From positions 7,246,018 through 7,310,017 of the forward strand of contig OX465110.1 in the NCBI GenBank assembly GCA_949987565.1: DNA of 64,000 bases, written 5' to 3'. Both the position numbers and the translations under genes were made by a program. Shown here in pieces: positions 45,201-60,200 of the stretch. Under the pieces are notes generated by a model. That model was not told the DNA's origin and did not search any database. It saw only the letters and a list, made by a program, of their open reading frames with translations. Positions within the stretch are counted from its first letter, which is position 1, and each line of letters opens with the position of its first letter. Source of the stretch: Luidia sarsii. Lineage: Eukaryota; Echinodermata; Asteroidea; Paxillosida; Luidiidae.

Positions 45201-48200
45201 GGGGGAGGGCGAGGCTGATCCTTCCTAAACTTGTATGCATGTGTACATGTGTACAATTGTACATGTACAGTACATGTATGGGAGATATACAATAAACATG
45301 TACTGTACACATTTCCAATGTGGAAGTTGGAAAGGGTTCGATTGCACTTGCAGTAGGTATGCACTCCTGACCTACTGTTCTGAATCTTTGCTTTGCTTTG
45401 GACCCTTGTGTTTGTGTGCTCAATATCCCTGAGCCCTGCAGGTCCCAAACAAACAGTGGCTTGTTCTGATTGATGGATGAGAGAGAGAGAGAGAGAGGAA
45501 GAGATAGAGAGAGAGAGAGTGCTAGAGAGAGAGACAGAGAGTGCGAGAGATAGAGAGTGCCATTGGTGCCATGAAAGGGCCAGCAGTCCTGAGAACTGGA
45601 CCCAGAAGGGTGTGGGAGGCCAACAGTTAGGGTGAAGGTCAGGGGGAACCAGTCTGTTTCATACACATAGTGCAATGATGGACGAGAACACAAAGAATGG
45701 CTCTAGCTCTTCATGGGAAATATCAGGCTGCTCAATATTGATATACACTGTACATGTCAAGGTGACATTGCCTTCCCATTATATTTGAAAAAAGAAAGAC
45801 GAGAAAAACAACCCTAACCACTTCTCCAAGACTAAGGAGGTATTCCAACTAGATATATTATGTGGCTCACTTTTGCCTACTTTAAACTTAAGCAAACTGC
45901 TTACTGATTTGAATGTACAGTACACATACACATGTACCGGTATATATATGTAAATGACCAGAATGCAAATCTTAGCAATGTATGTAGTGGGTGTCAGAAC
46001 TAGGCAACCATATCAATGAACATGACACAGATTGCTTTGATTAATTAAAGGTTTAAATTCTTTCATTTGAAACCTTCGGAAATGACATTGCGATCCTAAA
46101 TGTAGCAGGACCCTTCTCGAATGCCTTTGAGAAGGGTCCTGCTAGGATCGAAATGTTACATGTAGTTTTCTTTTAAAAATAAAAAAGAGTATCTCCTAGG
46201 CTCCTACATGTACATGTAGCAGCCTAGCTGCCTGTAAGCGTTCCAGTTTCAAATAGTTGAGAAATAAATGGAACCTGATAAATGTGTCTATTCAAGTCCA
46301 GTGCAGCTGTGCTCAGTTCAGTGACATCAGTTTCACCCTCCTCTCCAAAAAAGGTCGCATCGTGAACAGAATGCCAACTCATGAAACGTAGCAGTTTGTC
46401 AGAGTCTGAGTGCCCCTGATCATTTTGCATCATTGTGTTAATGAGTGAGTTATGTGCCGGGGTACCTTCATGGTCAAACCCATCCCCCCAAGTGCACTCG
46501 AAAATGTCGTTATGATCAACCCTCTCTCTTGGCATAGCTGACATCTCCGGACCATTTATTGCCCATATTTGATGGGAGCCCATTTCCCCCTCACCCCTCA
46601 CCCCTTGGAAACCATATATGGCCTGTCTCTTATTATTAGCCTTGTTCGTCTGTCAGCAGAGGGCAAAGCTGCTTAGAACTAGGGGGGGGGTGGGGGTTGG
46701 AAAACACTAGAAGGGCACTGATGCCTGCCTAGTGGAGTGGAGTGATCACTCAGGGGAACTGCAGGGAACCAATCAGATGGATACTTTTACTGCCTTGCAG
46801 TACCTTCATCTCATCGTTTCTTTTCTGGTCTTCGATTTTGATTTTGCCGGCCAAGGCTGATAGTTTTTCAGAAGGGGGGGTGGGTGATCATCCTGAGATT
46901 AATCTTGACTTCTTAGCCCTGCGAGACCCCCGGATGGATGGAGGGCTTGGTGAGTCTGTCCCTCTCCTGTCTCCCCCCTCCCTCCAGCCTGGTCCTCACC
47001 CCTCCCCCCCCCCTCCCCCAAGAGACAAAGAGTCAATTAGGATAATTTTACAGGGTGGTGTTAGTCATCAACTGTGACTGAGGCCCCTCCCAGTTGACCC
47101 AGACGGTGGAGAAGTGGGCACCCCCACTGGCCCTCTATCTCTCAGGACATCGGGTGGGAGAGGGAGGAGAAGCTTGTGAATGTGAGGACAATCTTCAGCA
47201 AATGATATCAGCCCTGATGCAAAGGAAAATCAAAACAAAAAACCGAGAGAATGAGGACAGTACTTAATGACACGTATGCATTTGTGATTGGATGATTGAA
47301 TGGCTTCAAATGAAGCTGACATGTATGCAGAAATGGAAAGTTCTTCTTACATGCACACCTGGTTCATGTTGTCCTTCATCCTAAAGGCAGGATAACGGAT
47401 GGATAAATATCCCTGGAAATATCAATTTTATTGTCATTTGAAATATTAAAGGAGGGCCTGACATTTCAATCCTGTATGTCGTAGGACCTGGTGTTGAGAA
47501 AGCTTATTTCTGTGAGGATCAAAACACCAGGCCTTCCTGTGGTTTTATAAATTTGCATTTCAATTATTATAGTCGGTCAGCAGTTTGCATCATTTTTGCA
47601 AGTACGTGTTCTGTCATTTTGGTTTTCTTCACATGACTAGAGTAATAAGCAAAAATGTTTCAAACTGCTTAACTGACTAGGAAGAACGTAAAAGAGCCAC
47701 CAGTTTGATCCTGCTGAGGAAGGTCGTGCGAGGAAACCATGAGAATGGGGGTGAGATATCTCGTCCTGAATAAATAAAAGTTTTAGGCCTATAGTTATTA
47801 ACTTATACTGTAGTTAAACTCTAAAAGTGATGTTACTAGTAACAAGACTCTCTTGAACTCTTAGCAAGGTTGTAGGGGGCTACCTTTTACATGGAATTGT
47901 GCTGGTTTTCCTTTTTAATGTGGTCATTAATTTTTGGTCATGACACTAACCGGGATGGTGGAAATGCAAACTGGCTTGAGTGGCGACAGACATTAGGCCC
48001 ACTATTATTATGCCAATGGTTGCCCTCAGAAAAGGGGGGACTGAAGTTTACCTCAGCAGGGCAGGAAGTGCTCAGCATGGTGGTGGGAGGGACCAGGCAT
48101 TAGCAAGCTGTGCCATAACACATTCCTTGCTGACAAACGGCCTGCAATTAAAAAAAGGGGGGGGTTGGGTGGGTTGGTGGGTCTGGGCTGGGAGGAGGCG

Positions 48201-51200
48201 TAAGCCGCGTTCGCACTGGACTTCCTTTTTTAAAACTGAGACTGGGTATAATTAGAATGGGTAGATCTTACCGGCATCCACACTTTAATTATTCGATGTG
48301 GGTAGAAAACCGCAATGACAGGTAAAAGTTAACCGACTGACTAAAACAGGTGCAACGCCTGCGCTGCACTTTTCGACTCGGTTAAACTTTACCTGACGTA
48401 ATCAATATAACCGGGCAGTTGGTTAACATAAAAGCCCTGTCCGCACTGGACTTAATTTGGAGAAACTAACTGAGCAAATGGGTAACTTGACCATTTTAAG
48501 TCCAGTGCGGACAGCCCAGGAAGTATTCCTCCCAGGTAACTTACCCGACTTGAATGGGTAGTTTAACCGACCAACTTCTGCCCGGTTAAATTGACCAGGT
48601 CAGTTTAACCGAGTCTTAAAGTACAATCCGGACACGACATCTTGGTAAACGACTCGGTAAAAAAACACATCCGGCGCACCGCATGTTACCGGTACGTTAC
48701 TGTATGGAAGACTCGGACGCGGGGTAAAAATGTTGTTTGTGTACCTACAGTACATGTACATGTACATGAGTCGGTTAGTTTATCCGAGTCGATAGTCCAA
48801 GTGCGTAAGATTTACCCATTGGAATGTTATCCATGGGCTTGGTAAAAAAATAAGTCCAGTGCGGACACGGCTTTACCCATTCAAGCCGGGTATTAGTTAC
48901 CAGGAAGGACAACTTCCTGGGCTGTTCGCACTGGACTTAAAATGGTCAAGTTATCCATTTACTGAGTTAATTTCCCCCCAAAAAAGGTCCAGTGCGAACA
49001 GGGCTTAATTGGTGAGGCCTGCAATTACACGTACATGTAAGTTATTGTAAGCCATGATGGGAGACAGTCTGAGGACAGGAGAGGAGGAGGGAGAAGCTGG
49101 GACAGTACTTGATGTCCAGGCGGGCAGCCCAGAGCCTGGTGACTGTTTGGCTCCTCTGCTGGGAACCTGATTCCGGGAAGGAGTGGGTGGCAATCTTAGG
49201 AGAGGCGATGGGGTGCACCTTCTGGTATTGTGTGGCTCCTTGGAATTGGCTTACCCAAGAATCATGGCTCCACTTGGTATGGGTCTATTTGCCTGTCTGT
49301 CCTGAGGGGAGTGGAGGCAGGGGAGGCAGGGGGGCGGAAGAACTTTCTGAGGACAGTGAGTGGTTGCAGAGGTTTGAAGTCTGCTTCTTAAGATACATAC
49401 ATGTATAGATAAAAAACACCATTTTTTTCATCAGGTTTGCTGATGACAGGCTAAGCACACACTGAAACATTCAATTACTGGCTCTTGAGTCTTGGCATCG
49501 TCACCCTCAATCTCGGAATACATCATTCAAACACAAACACAATCATTCTACACTACACTGTTCTACTGTACAATCTTCTATAAAATAATGCTACGGCGAG
49601 CACAACACGCATTGCCTGAAATGTTGAGTTACTGGTCCTTCTGAGAGCTGCATCCGTCTGTTCTGCTGTAAGCACTTGATCTAAAATGCCAGTTTAGGAA
49701 ACCCAACTAACTAACACAGAAAAGCTGCCGATTCATTTTTAGGGGTAGACCTTTTTATGATATGGTACATGTAGCTACATGTACCGGTAGTTTGTAAAAT
49801 GAAAATAACAACATAAAGATGAATGAAGTGAATATTTTCTCACCCACATCCGGAAAATAAGTGATTGGTACACACGTATTGCCAGTTCATTGTACACTGT
49901 ACAATATGTTCATGGAACGTGTACATAAAATACATAGCTTGGTGTGGCATTGTTTTGCATACAGTACATGTACCTTGTGCACGTTTTACATGTACGTTAC
50001 ATACATGTACAATAGGTACACTGTACGTATACGTACAGTAGAGTGTCCATACTTCTGCATATTATTTACAACTGTACAGTACATTTACGTACAGTACATG
50101 TACACGCACACACATGTACATGTACAGTATTTGTACATGTACGTGCATACATTTGTGTACAAGGCTGGCATACAAGCCAGATTGTCACTGTTGTCCCCTT
50201 CTTCTTGTCTTCCCTGCATTGCTCATGAGACTCTTTGAAAGGAGATGGTTGCCGGAAAGGGGGAGGGGGTCACCCCACGGGGGAGGGGTTCTGTGGGTTT
50301 TTGTTTGATGAATGGAAGGCACTAACTAGTGTCACCCGAATGTCAAGGAGAGATTGTCTGGAAGAGGGTGGTCAGGCAGCCGGAAAGCCAAGTCTCTGTG
50401 TTTAAATCGACCATTGTATTGGCAGCGGGGTGCGGTGAAGGTGAACGGGTCACAGACCCTCTCACTTCACCTTTTCTCTCAAGAGCAGCGCGATTCTATG
50501 AGCCCCAACAATGTTTGTGTCCAGGAAGGGAAAGGGGGGGGGGGGAGAATTCCCTCCAAGGTGTGTTGTCCGGAGTTAATTTGATTAGCGTGATTGTGTT
50601 TGCTCAAGTCATTTGCAAGAGAGATGGAGGGGGGGGGGGAGAGAAAGAGAGAGAGTTTATGGTTAGTGCAGATGGCACCAATTCTTGTGAGTGTAGGCAT
50701 CCGCAGTTATGTACATAAATTGGTTCGGAACAAAAAGAAAAATTGCTGAGATCAAATTAGGTTTTTATTTTTTATTTTTTTTATTTTTTATAGAGTGAAT
50801 GGCTCCCCTACAACTACAAGGACAATTCCCTCCTTTGTTTATTTTTCTTGGTCAGCCAGCACAATGCCAAAATTCAGTTGAAACGTGCCGCAAAATGTGC
50901 ATCTGCATAATGCCTATTGCCTGGTGCCTCTGCTAAAACGGTGAACCTCTGTAGTCCAAATCATATTGAAGTGTGTGGTGATTAGATTGAGATGCAATCA
51001 TTCCACAAAATAACGTTTGGAGTCAGTTTGCTGTGTTTGTTCAAGACCGGTAGAAGTGGTCTTCTTATATCCCAATGGACTTTTAAGATTCTCCCTCTGA
51101 AAGACACGGTTTTGTTTCTCTACATGGAATATTAAATGTACAGTATTTACCGCCGAGATGCAAAAAAAACCCATAAATACATGCACATGAACAGTATGAG

Positions 51201-54200
51201 AATGAAACAGACAAATACTGTAGACTTGTACCAATCCTCCCACAGCTTGCACTTCTAGTGCAAATGAAGAACATGTCATGTACAGTATATTGGCCGTACA
51301 ATTAATTACGTATGCATCTTGTAGAGTGCCTTTGTGACATTTTGATGCAATTACCACTGGTCAGTGGTCATTGCTCGGAGGAGATTGTCCGTAATGAATG
51401 GTCACTGACACCCCAGTCCCACCATGTCTGTCCACTATTGATTCAGCAGTTAATGTGTGCAAGAAGAATTAATTTGTCAAGGACAGCAAATGACAGCTTA
51501 AGTCCTCTCCAGTTAAGAGTGCTGACCAAACCATATCAGACTAGCCACTTTGGCCCAGACTGATAATTACCTCGTATTGGACAAGGACCTTTAATGTTAG
51601 CCGCCGTCTGGACAACCCCCCCCCCCCCCCTCTCTCTTTTTTTTTTGGGGGGGGGGCTGGGTACAGCAGGTACAATACACGTACACAACTGCACATTGCA
51701 TTTACATTTTTGCATGTGTTGCCGTCAAACATGCGATTGATATCGCTTCAAACCTTGAATGTTTTCCCTTGTTAGGGACACGGTTTGAGTTTTGCTTAAA
51801 AGGGGCCAAGGTACATGTACTCTGCCGACATGTACGTGTATTGCATGTCATGCTGCCTCACCCTTAAACACAGAATAACTTCATAACACACGTTTCCTAT
51901 TTTCTGTTTCTTCCTCTCTCTTTTTTCCCCCTCCTGTAAGCTGGCTCCTTCCCTTTTGTGCAAAGTGCCGGTTCCCTGCTGTTATCAGCACTATCGCCCG
52001 GTTTCAGTGGTTGGAGGGGGGGGAGGGAGACAGAGAATGAGAATATTTGCTGGGAAACCGTAGGCAGCTACTTTGTATTGACCCCCATTGAGTGCCGGAG
52101 AAGTCAAGAGCTCTCCTATTTTTTTGTGTAGCGGTACTAGTGGCCATGAAATTCACATCCTGCTTGCACTTAACTCTGCCTCTTCCATTCAAGAGCTGCT
52201 CTCCCTCTCTCTCTTTCCATCAATAGAAAGGCTGCTTTGATGGCCAAGTAAATCGCTTTGTGCCTGACTGAGTCCCGATGCCCTCCTTTCTTCGACCGAT
52301 TCTTTCTCCTAAAGGAACTAACCCCCTCCCCCCACCCCCCTCTCTATGATTGTTCCTCTCGGTTCCACAGGTGTATACATATACACACTGCCTGATCCCC
52401 GGCACTTCAACTTGAGCTAGAGGGGAGGGAGATCAATTGTTAGGCGGCACCAAGCTGTTCGTAATCCTTGTATTGATCCGACGAGCATTGTCGCGGGTCT
52501 AATCATTTGTGATTGGGAGGTGCATGCGTTCGTACCTGTTTGTCAGGATTTTTTCGAAAGGGAGGGAGGGAGAGATTGATCGGAAAGATACTGCAACTTG
52601 TATGAGACCAAAGTTCAGGTTAGGGCCTCTCTCTCGCTCTGCACCTCGGACAAAATCTCAGAGGGGTCCACTACGGGTTTCACATTTCAATCTAATAGGG
52701 CTGGCTTTGTTGGCGCATGGCAAACTGGAACTCTCCCTCTCGCACAGGACCCTTGATTGTACACGATCTACTGTAGTTGCCGTCCTTTGATGTCGTCATG
52801 GAAACTCTCAAAGTCAAAATACATCCGATGGGATTCACCCTCCCCTCCCCCAGAAGGAGACACGGAAGAAGACCTCTTTTAAAAAGGCTTTGAAAAGGCC
52901 TGTCAGTTCAGTTGTTGTCCTGAGAACTTTGGAAAAGCATTAATGTGAAGGAAGTAAAAAAAAAACCCACCCTATTTTAGTACGCAGCCTGGTTGCCAGG
53001 ATACTGCAAAAGGGCCAGTTCTCGCCCTATTTGCCGCGCAGTGCTAACTGATGTTCATAGTTTTGGCTTTTTCCTGTCTTTTCTTTTTTCACTCAAATGC
53101 ATGTCCTGTCCAAAAGCGATACGCTTGCATACATGTAAACAGCACGTACATGTACATGTCTGTAGCCGGGGCCGTCCAGCTGAAAAGCTGCAACTGTGAC
53201 TGCTGGAGTCTCGGTCAAAGCTGCCCAGGATGTGTACATACTGTGCGTGTGCCACCGCTGTGCTGTCTGGGCCTCTGCGCACACAATCACACTCACAGTC
53301 CACAGCCAATAGCCCCAACATTCATGTGCACAGGAACACACAGCCCCAGCAGGGCACATGCCTTGCGCTCAGCGCCGTGCAGGCGTGGCTGGCTCGGCTG
53401 GGTCTGTTCGGAGCCGAGACCTCCCCGCTTCTGCACCATGCCAACTCTGCGGCTCTCCGTCAGTTCCAATTTATTTTGTCGCAGTGCTGGCCCAGTACAC
53501 AAGCCATTCACATGATTGCACGAAGGCAAATATCATTAGAATTTAGAATCAGACATTCTCCATGTAGACATACATTATAGGGATGGTTTCTAGTGATTTT
53601 TTTCTTTTCTACAGTCAGACTTCCTTGGCATTAACTCTCAATTCCAGTCCCTGTTTGGGCCAAGTATACATGTACAAGTCTCTCACGAGTACATGTACCT
53701 TATTGTACAGTACATTAAATCAGCCATACGTGGACGTGTACAATGTACATGTACACGTTGCATGTACAGTACATCAAGAAGCCGTTTTACACATGTGCAA
53801 AGTATTTTTAACCCCCTTGTGTGATTTTCACCAAATGCAATACATCTGTAGCTTCAATGAATGAGCAAATGTTTGTGAGTCAGTAAATAGGCCTTTTAAA
53901 AGTATTAGCTGTTGATGTAACTAGAGAAAACGCAGTCAAGGGACAAAGAAGGACATTAGATTCCTTTTTGTGTGGGAGCTGTTTGATGGATGCAAATTTC
54001 CAGTATCATTGGNNNNNNNNNNNNNNNNNNNNNNNNNNNNNNNNNNNNNNNNNNNNNNNNNNNNNNNNNNNNNNNNNNNNNNNNNNNNNNNNNNNNNNNN
54101 NNNNNNNNNNNNNNNNNNNNNNNNNNNNNNNNNNNNNNNNNNNNNNNNNNNNNNNNNNNNNNNNNNNNNNNNNNNNNNNNNNNNNNNNNNNNNNNNNNNN

Positions 54201-57200
54201 NNNNNNNNNNNNGGGGGGGGGGAAGGGGGGGGTCGATAACCTCTGGTCAGTCACTGCAGTCAGTGGGGGGCGGGGATGGTTCAATGCGCCCCCCCCTTCC
54301 TTCCAGGACTCGTCCTCCTCCCCTTCTTGACAGGCTGGTAATTCCAGAGACCTTCGGCGTTCCGAATCCCGACAAGAACCTATGGAATACACTGGGTCTG
54401 GCTTCAGGGATGCCTCCTTTTTCTTCAACCACTCTGCCTTCAATGAGAGCCGTAGGCAATTCTGAAAAGATGTGTTTTAAGACAATGTTGGGAGATTTCT
54501 AATGATTAGTTGATTTCTAATGATTAGTTGTTTCTCTGCCTTTGAGAAAGGTCCTGCTAGGATCGAAACGTCAGGCCACTAAATTTTAAGATTTGCATTT
54601 TGGTAATTTTAGTCAGTAAGCAACATTTTTGTATATCACCCGATTAGTTGTATAGTTAGGATAAAGTCAGTGGCTTGTTTTAACTCTCTTGTGCTCTCAT
54701 TAGACAGATCTTTCTCTCGACAAGATTAATTGCTATTCATTGTTGATGTCAGTCGTCAGAGGTCCATATCAGAAAATCTGATGATATACAATGTACATGG
54801 AGTGTATCGTAGATGTCCCTAGAGTTAATTTTGTGACTAGTTTTAATTGTGGTTTGCTCTGTAGCCCTGTCCTGAATCTCCTGATGAGTTTTGTGAACTG
54901 CACCCCAGGATTGTAGGGTGAGAAAGGCTCACAAGCATACAAGCTATTCAGTTTTACTGAGGGTTTTTTGACATTGAATTGATAACATTTGTTTGAAATC
55001 TGCCTGGCTGACTGCTGTAATGGGCCCAGGCTCTTTGGAGCCACTTCTCAGCTGGGTTAAGTTCCTCAATCCCTTCCCTCCACTCTGCACAGATCATTTG
55101 CCCAGTTGGCCTCTGCATGTATTTGTTCGGGGCTCAATAAAATATTGTGGGGAAAGGAACTCCGCAAATGAAAACAGGAGGTGGGAGTGCATGTAAATAT
55201 TGGAGATTTGGTGACCACAACATATGGATGCCAGCTGAACTTTCTTGACAATGAAGTCGTTGGGAACCTTTTTTTCTTTCTGTCAGTATTTCAAGTACTG
55301 TATCTAAGGCCCTGCTGCTGCAGTGAGTTTTGGCTTGGTGAGATGACCACAGTTTTTGTAAAGTGATGATGAAAAAAATTCCAAACCCATTTATGTCTGT
55401 CTTGGCAAATAAGTTCTTCTTTCTCTGTGGCAACTTGCCTGATGGGATTCCCATCCTTTCGTTTGGCGTCCCCACTATTCCTCCCCCCCCCCCCCCACTG
55501 CAGTCTGGTCCCATTTCTTCGGGTCGTGGTTTTTTGGATTTTGGTCGAGCACGGTGGATGTGACTCACATTGACTGAACAGATGCGATCAAATGGAATAT
55601 TTATCTGTGCTTGCTTGACTGAGCCCCAGCTAGGCCTATGAGTCACTGTGGTAGACCTTGGGGGTAATGAGGTGTGACTGGGTGGGAGTTGCTACAAACT
55701 GCTGCCCTGTTTGCCAATGCCAGCATATTCTTGCTCTCCTTAAAGAAAACAGAAACGTTGGCTCCTTTGAATTGGGTTGATAGATTTGAGCATTCCCACT
55801 ATCTATCTATTTCCATCAGGTCGGTTTCGGCCCCTGGTGACCATGTTGACAAGTAGCCTCCATGCTGATCTGTCCGTTGTTGTTCGAATTGTCTCTATGG
55901 GGGGTCGGCCCACTCTTGCCAGAATGTTGTCCCACCATCTTGTTCTTGGTCTTCCGCGTCCCCTTTTGCCCTCCATCTTTCCTTGCATGATAATCTTTTC
56001 AAGGCTGTTGTCAGCTCTCATGATATGACCGAAGTAAGTCAATCTACCCTTGTCTATGAAGTTCAGAAGAGATTTTTTAGTGTTTACTTGATTCAAGACC
56101 CAGCTGTTTGTTTTCCTTGCAGTCCATGGAATTCGGAGAAGCCTCTTCCACACCCAAAGTTCAAAAGATTCTATTCTATTCTGATCTGCCTTCTTCAAAA
56201 TCCAGCTTTCACTACCATAGGTGACGACAGGGAGTACCAATGTCTGAACCAGCTTGATTTTCAAACCACGGGACACGTCTCTATCTTTCATGACCCTCTC
56301 CAGTTTTCCCATGTTTACTTTTCCCATTGCTATTCTCCTTCTTATCTCCTTCTCACAATCTGCTCCTTGGTTGATGAGTGTCCCAAGGAAACAGAACTCT
56401 TTTACAATTTCCAGTGTTTCTGTGCCAATTTTGAATTCTTGCACTTCCTCTGTTGTCTTCTTCACATTCAGCATCAGCCCTGCTGCCTCACTTGCAATCC
56501 CACTAGGACCAAAAAATTGTGATTCATATTTTTTCCGTGTGTGAATGGTGAAATCTCACAAAGACTAGTGATTCAAATCGCTATCCAAAATGCAGTTCCT
56601 CTTGCGATTTTTCGGAAACATCGCGAATGTTTGCCGGGCACTGTGTGTGTGAACGCTGTCGAAACTTGGAGAAAATTGATAAGTTACATCGGATAGTTCA
56701 GTACGCGCAAATAAACTTCCGGCGTTGCCACAACCAGCTGTTGATCTCCACATGGCTGTGCGCGAACCGTACATTGTATGATTTTCCCAGTAGGAAGTTA
56801 GGAACGCACCTACTGCGATACGTGTACATGCCATGAGTAGTTACACGTGAACATACTGTACAGTGTGTGACCACACAAGCTTTACTTTCCACTGAGTTGT
56901 CCATTTGGTCATGTACATGTACAAGTAAATCAACCCAACTCCCAATTTATTTATTTTTGGCATGAGAAGAAAAACCACTGCCCTGATTTTTGGAAATCAG
57001 TCTAACTTCCAAAATTCAATGAAGCATCTGAATTTGATAGATGTACAACATGTACTTGTGCATATAGTTTGCCATGTTTCAAACTTTCCTTGCAGATTGT
57101 CACCAAAATGTGTCTTTTTGTGATTTTTTTTTTCAATTACATGTGCACGTCCATAAACCTGTACAAACTTGTGGGGGGGGGGTGAGTCCCAGAAATGCAA

Positions 57201-60200
57201 AGGTTGGAATGGTACATGTAAGATGGCGCCTGTAATAATCTACTTTTGACTATGGTAGTCCTAGGAGTTGAAATTCATAGATTTGACCCTCAGTATTGGC
57301 CAGCATTTGCTGAGAGATGGGGGTAATCGTGTGATGGATGCACACTGCAGAGAAACTTCTGAAAGACTCAAAATATGTCCCATGTTTTCCAAGTAAAGGT
57401 GCTTGGTTTTTGGTCTCTTGACCTCAGTGGAGTACAGTAGGCCCCTATCCACGCTGCATTTATCACGGCCATTTAGACAGTTTTGTCTAGCCACAGAATC
57501 GCCTGACTAATCTTTTGTCTGTGTCTTCTTTTCTTCATTCTCTCCCCCTCTCTCTCCCCCCCTCTCTCTCTCTCTCTCTCCTTCCCCCACGTCCTTCCCA
57601 GCAGCCATCGGAGGAATCCCACCTGTGCCAGTGTAATGGAACACACGCCCCAGTTGGTCTTGCCCAGGACAGATGCCAATTTGAAGGTACATTAAGAGAA
57701 AGCAGTGTGCGTCCATTGGGCCCCAGTGTTTCCGTGCAGGGTCTTGATTCTGGGTTTGCAACCGGTAAAGGAGATGATGGGGGGAGGGGAGGGTCCCCCC
57801 CCCTGGTGAGTGGAGGGAGGAGGAAGAGAAGGGAAACAATCTGGCCTTTTGTAAACCCATCCTGATTACCTTGGACCAGGGAAAGTTCACAATAATTTTA
57901 CCTGGAAAGCCGATACTGGCAGCCTCCCCTTTTCCCCCTCAACCTGTCTCCGAAGCCGAGTGCAAATTAGTTAAGTGTTTTCCCCCTGTCCTAAACCACT
58001 ACTTCTCCCTCTCCTCCCCCCTCCCCTCCCCCCAGTTCCATCAGGGGCTGTGTTTTCATTCCGACTTCACTTGATTAGGTGACAGGGCTGGGACCGGGGA
58101 CCCACTCCTCAAGACTTGCTGGGGTTAATCAGAGACTACAGGGTCGCCTGGTAACACACTCCATAACTTGATTTCTAAAGTGGGAGGGAGGGGGCGAATA
58201 TGCTCTCTGATAACCCAAGGGGGAAACAGAGGGAGGTTTTTTGGGGGGTAAGACAGTGAATCACTTTCTTTTGACCTCAGATAGTTTTCTTTAAAGGGGG
58301 AATTGTTCAGTTTCCTCCTGAGCATTCTGTTGTATGTGTTGGTATAATGACAACCTATCAAAAAGAACTGACAGATTTACATCAGTCGCACTGGTCAGAT
58401 CCTAAATTCTTAAGAGTAAAACAAAATCTTTTTTTTTTTTTTTTTTTTTTTGGGGGGGGGGAAGTAGAATATTAAAGGAAAATTGGAAGTGGGGTTGTAG
58501 GAATTGAGAGATGGAGACACAAGAGATGGGGATTCTGTACATTGTACATTTAGTGAAAGCATACCGGGGTATATCAGACGCAGCGATCAGTCAATGATTG
58601 AATGGGTGTGTGTCAGTGTCTGCGTCAGTGTCTGTGGAGGAGGGAGGGGGGCTAGGTCTGGCAATCGGCATAAATCAAACAGCAGCCCAGGGAGAGAGCA
58701 GCTAATCAGATCTGTTTGGAATTTGTCCCGATATTATTCCCAGGGAAGAGGAGAGGGAGGGAAGAGGGATTTAAGGGGAGGGGAGGGAGGGAGAGGAGGG
58801 GTTGTCTGGCAGAGAAATAAGGGAACACTGGATGACTCTCCAGAGGAAAAACCCTTGAGGAATGCCAAGTGCTTTGCTTGACATGACTTGGTTTTGGGGT
58901 TTTTTCCCCCTTTTTTTTGGGGGGGGGGTTTAATTTTCTTTTTCACTTTGAAGTCCGAGTACCTTATGTATATTGGATATTGAAATGGGGATTGGGGAGG
59001 AGGGCATTGCTCTATCACAGGAGTCACTGGCTACTGGCTAGGATGCTTTCATATTGTGGCACTAAGTACACTGGTGTGGTCTTTGCCCACTGCCCACTGT
59101 ATTCAGTTATTCACACACTCAGTCCAGCTTGTAAATAGATCATCTCCCCCTGCCCCCTGCCCCCTTCCTGGGCTGAGGGGTTAGAATGGCAGGCAGTTCA
59201 CCCCCCCCCCCAAAAAAAGTTCAAGGTATACTCAATGTCATTTGCCATCATCTTTAGGGGTGTTTGTTTTTAGAATGCACATGTGCACAGTGGCTCAGAA
59301 ACACGGCCTCTGCCTTTCCTATTCTGATTCCTCCTGAATATTAATTGGAAGGTGTTAATTATTAATATTAATGAGCTCCATTCATTATGCCACAGGGCTT
59401 GGAAGTGACTGGTAACTTGCCTTGGCCAATGTTTGTGCTTAAATAGAATACTGAGATTGCGCTTTGGCTGATAAGGAGAGTAGTGCGAGTGTTTTTTGGA
59501 GTGTTCTTTTTTTTAAGGATTGGGTTGTCAAGTAAACCTGAAAGCATTTCAACCTCCTTGCTTTTTTGAGGGACTTGAAACTATAGCACAACTTTAAGGT
59601 CAGAAGGTCAGACATTTTGACCTAGGATTGAAAAGCCAAGCCCCCTTCTAACTTTCAAGAAAAACGTTTTTATTTTGTGTAAACGTAGACCTACAGTACA
59701 TCTACGTGTATGTGGTGAAACTATCGTGAAGGTCAGATCCCACAGGCTATCGGCAATGTCATGATCAATCACTCACTGGACAGCTGTATTTGTTTTGGGT
59801 TTTTTTTTTTGCATTTGCCCTCCCCTCCCAAAGAAGGTATTGATTTTCTGAAAAGATCCCCAACACATCAGTCATGGCACAGCCATCTGCCCCTTGTCCC
59901 CTTCCTCTCCCCTTTCCACATTCGGGGGAAAAAAGAAAGAAATTTGCCCTCCACTCGACCGAGAAAGAATTGATCGGCATTCTGAGGTGATCCTTCAAAC
60001 GTGACAATCTTGGAGTTGATGGCAGCATTGCCAAGGACACTGTCATGCATTACCTCATTCAATTAACTTTGTGGTCCCATTTTCCACCCTCCTCCCCTCT
60101 CTCTCTCTCTCTCTCCCTCTTTCTCTCTCTTTCCAACTCTCCCCTCTCTATCTTCCCTCTGTCTGTCTCTCTCTCTCTTTCCAACTCTCCCCTCTCTATC

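Noticed and set aside
46224..46601. 125-codon minus-strand frame in nkd intron 2
   Set aside because: Looks peptide-like but has no recognised motif, acceptor or donor and is isolated.
53055..53580. Overlapping open frames on both strands in a GC-rich patch
   Set aside because: Only the plus-strand stretch 53313-53471 looked exon-like, and it lacks a donor; kept as a low-confidence entry and the rest dropped.
54006..54443. Open frames spanning the 200 N gap
   Set aside because: They depend on translating N bases; only the sequence after 54334 is considered.
55983..56544. Plus-strand 179-codon frame over the LINE fragment
   Set aside because: Antisense shadow of the reverse transcriptase frame on the minus strand.
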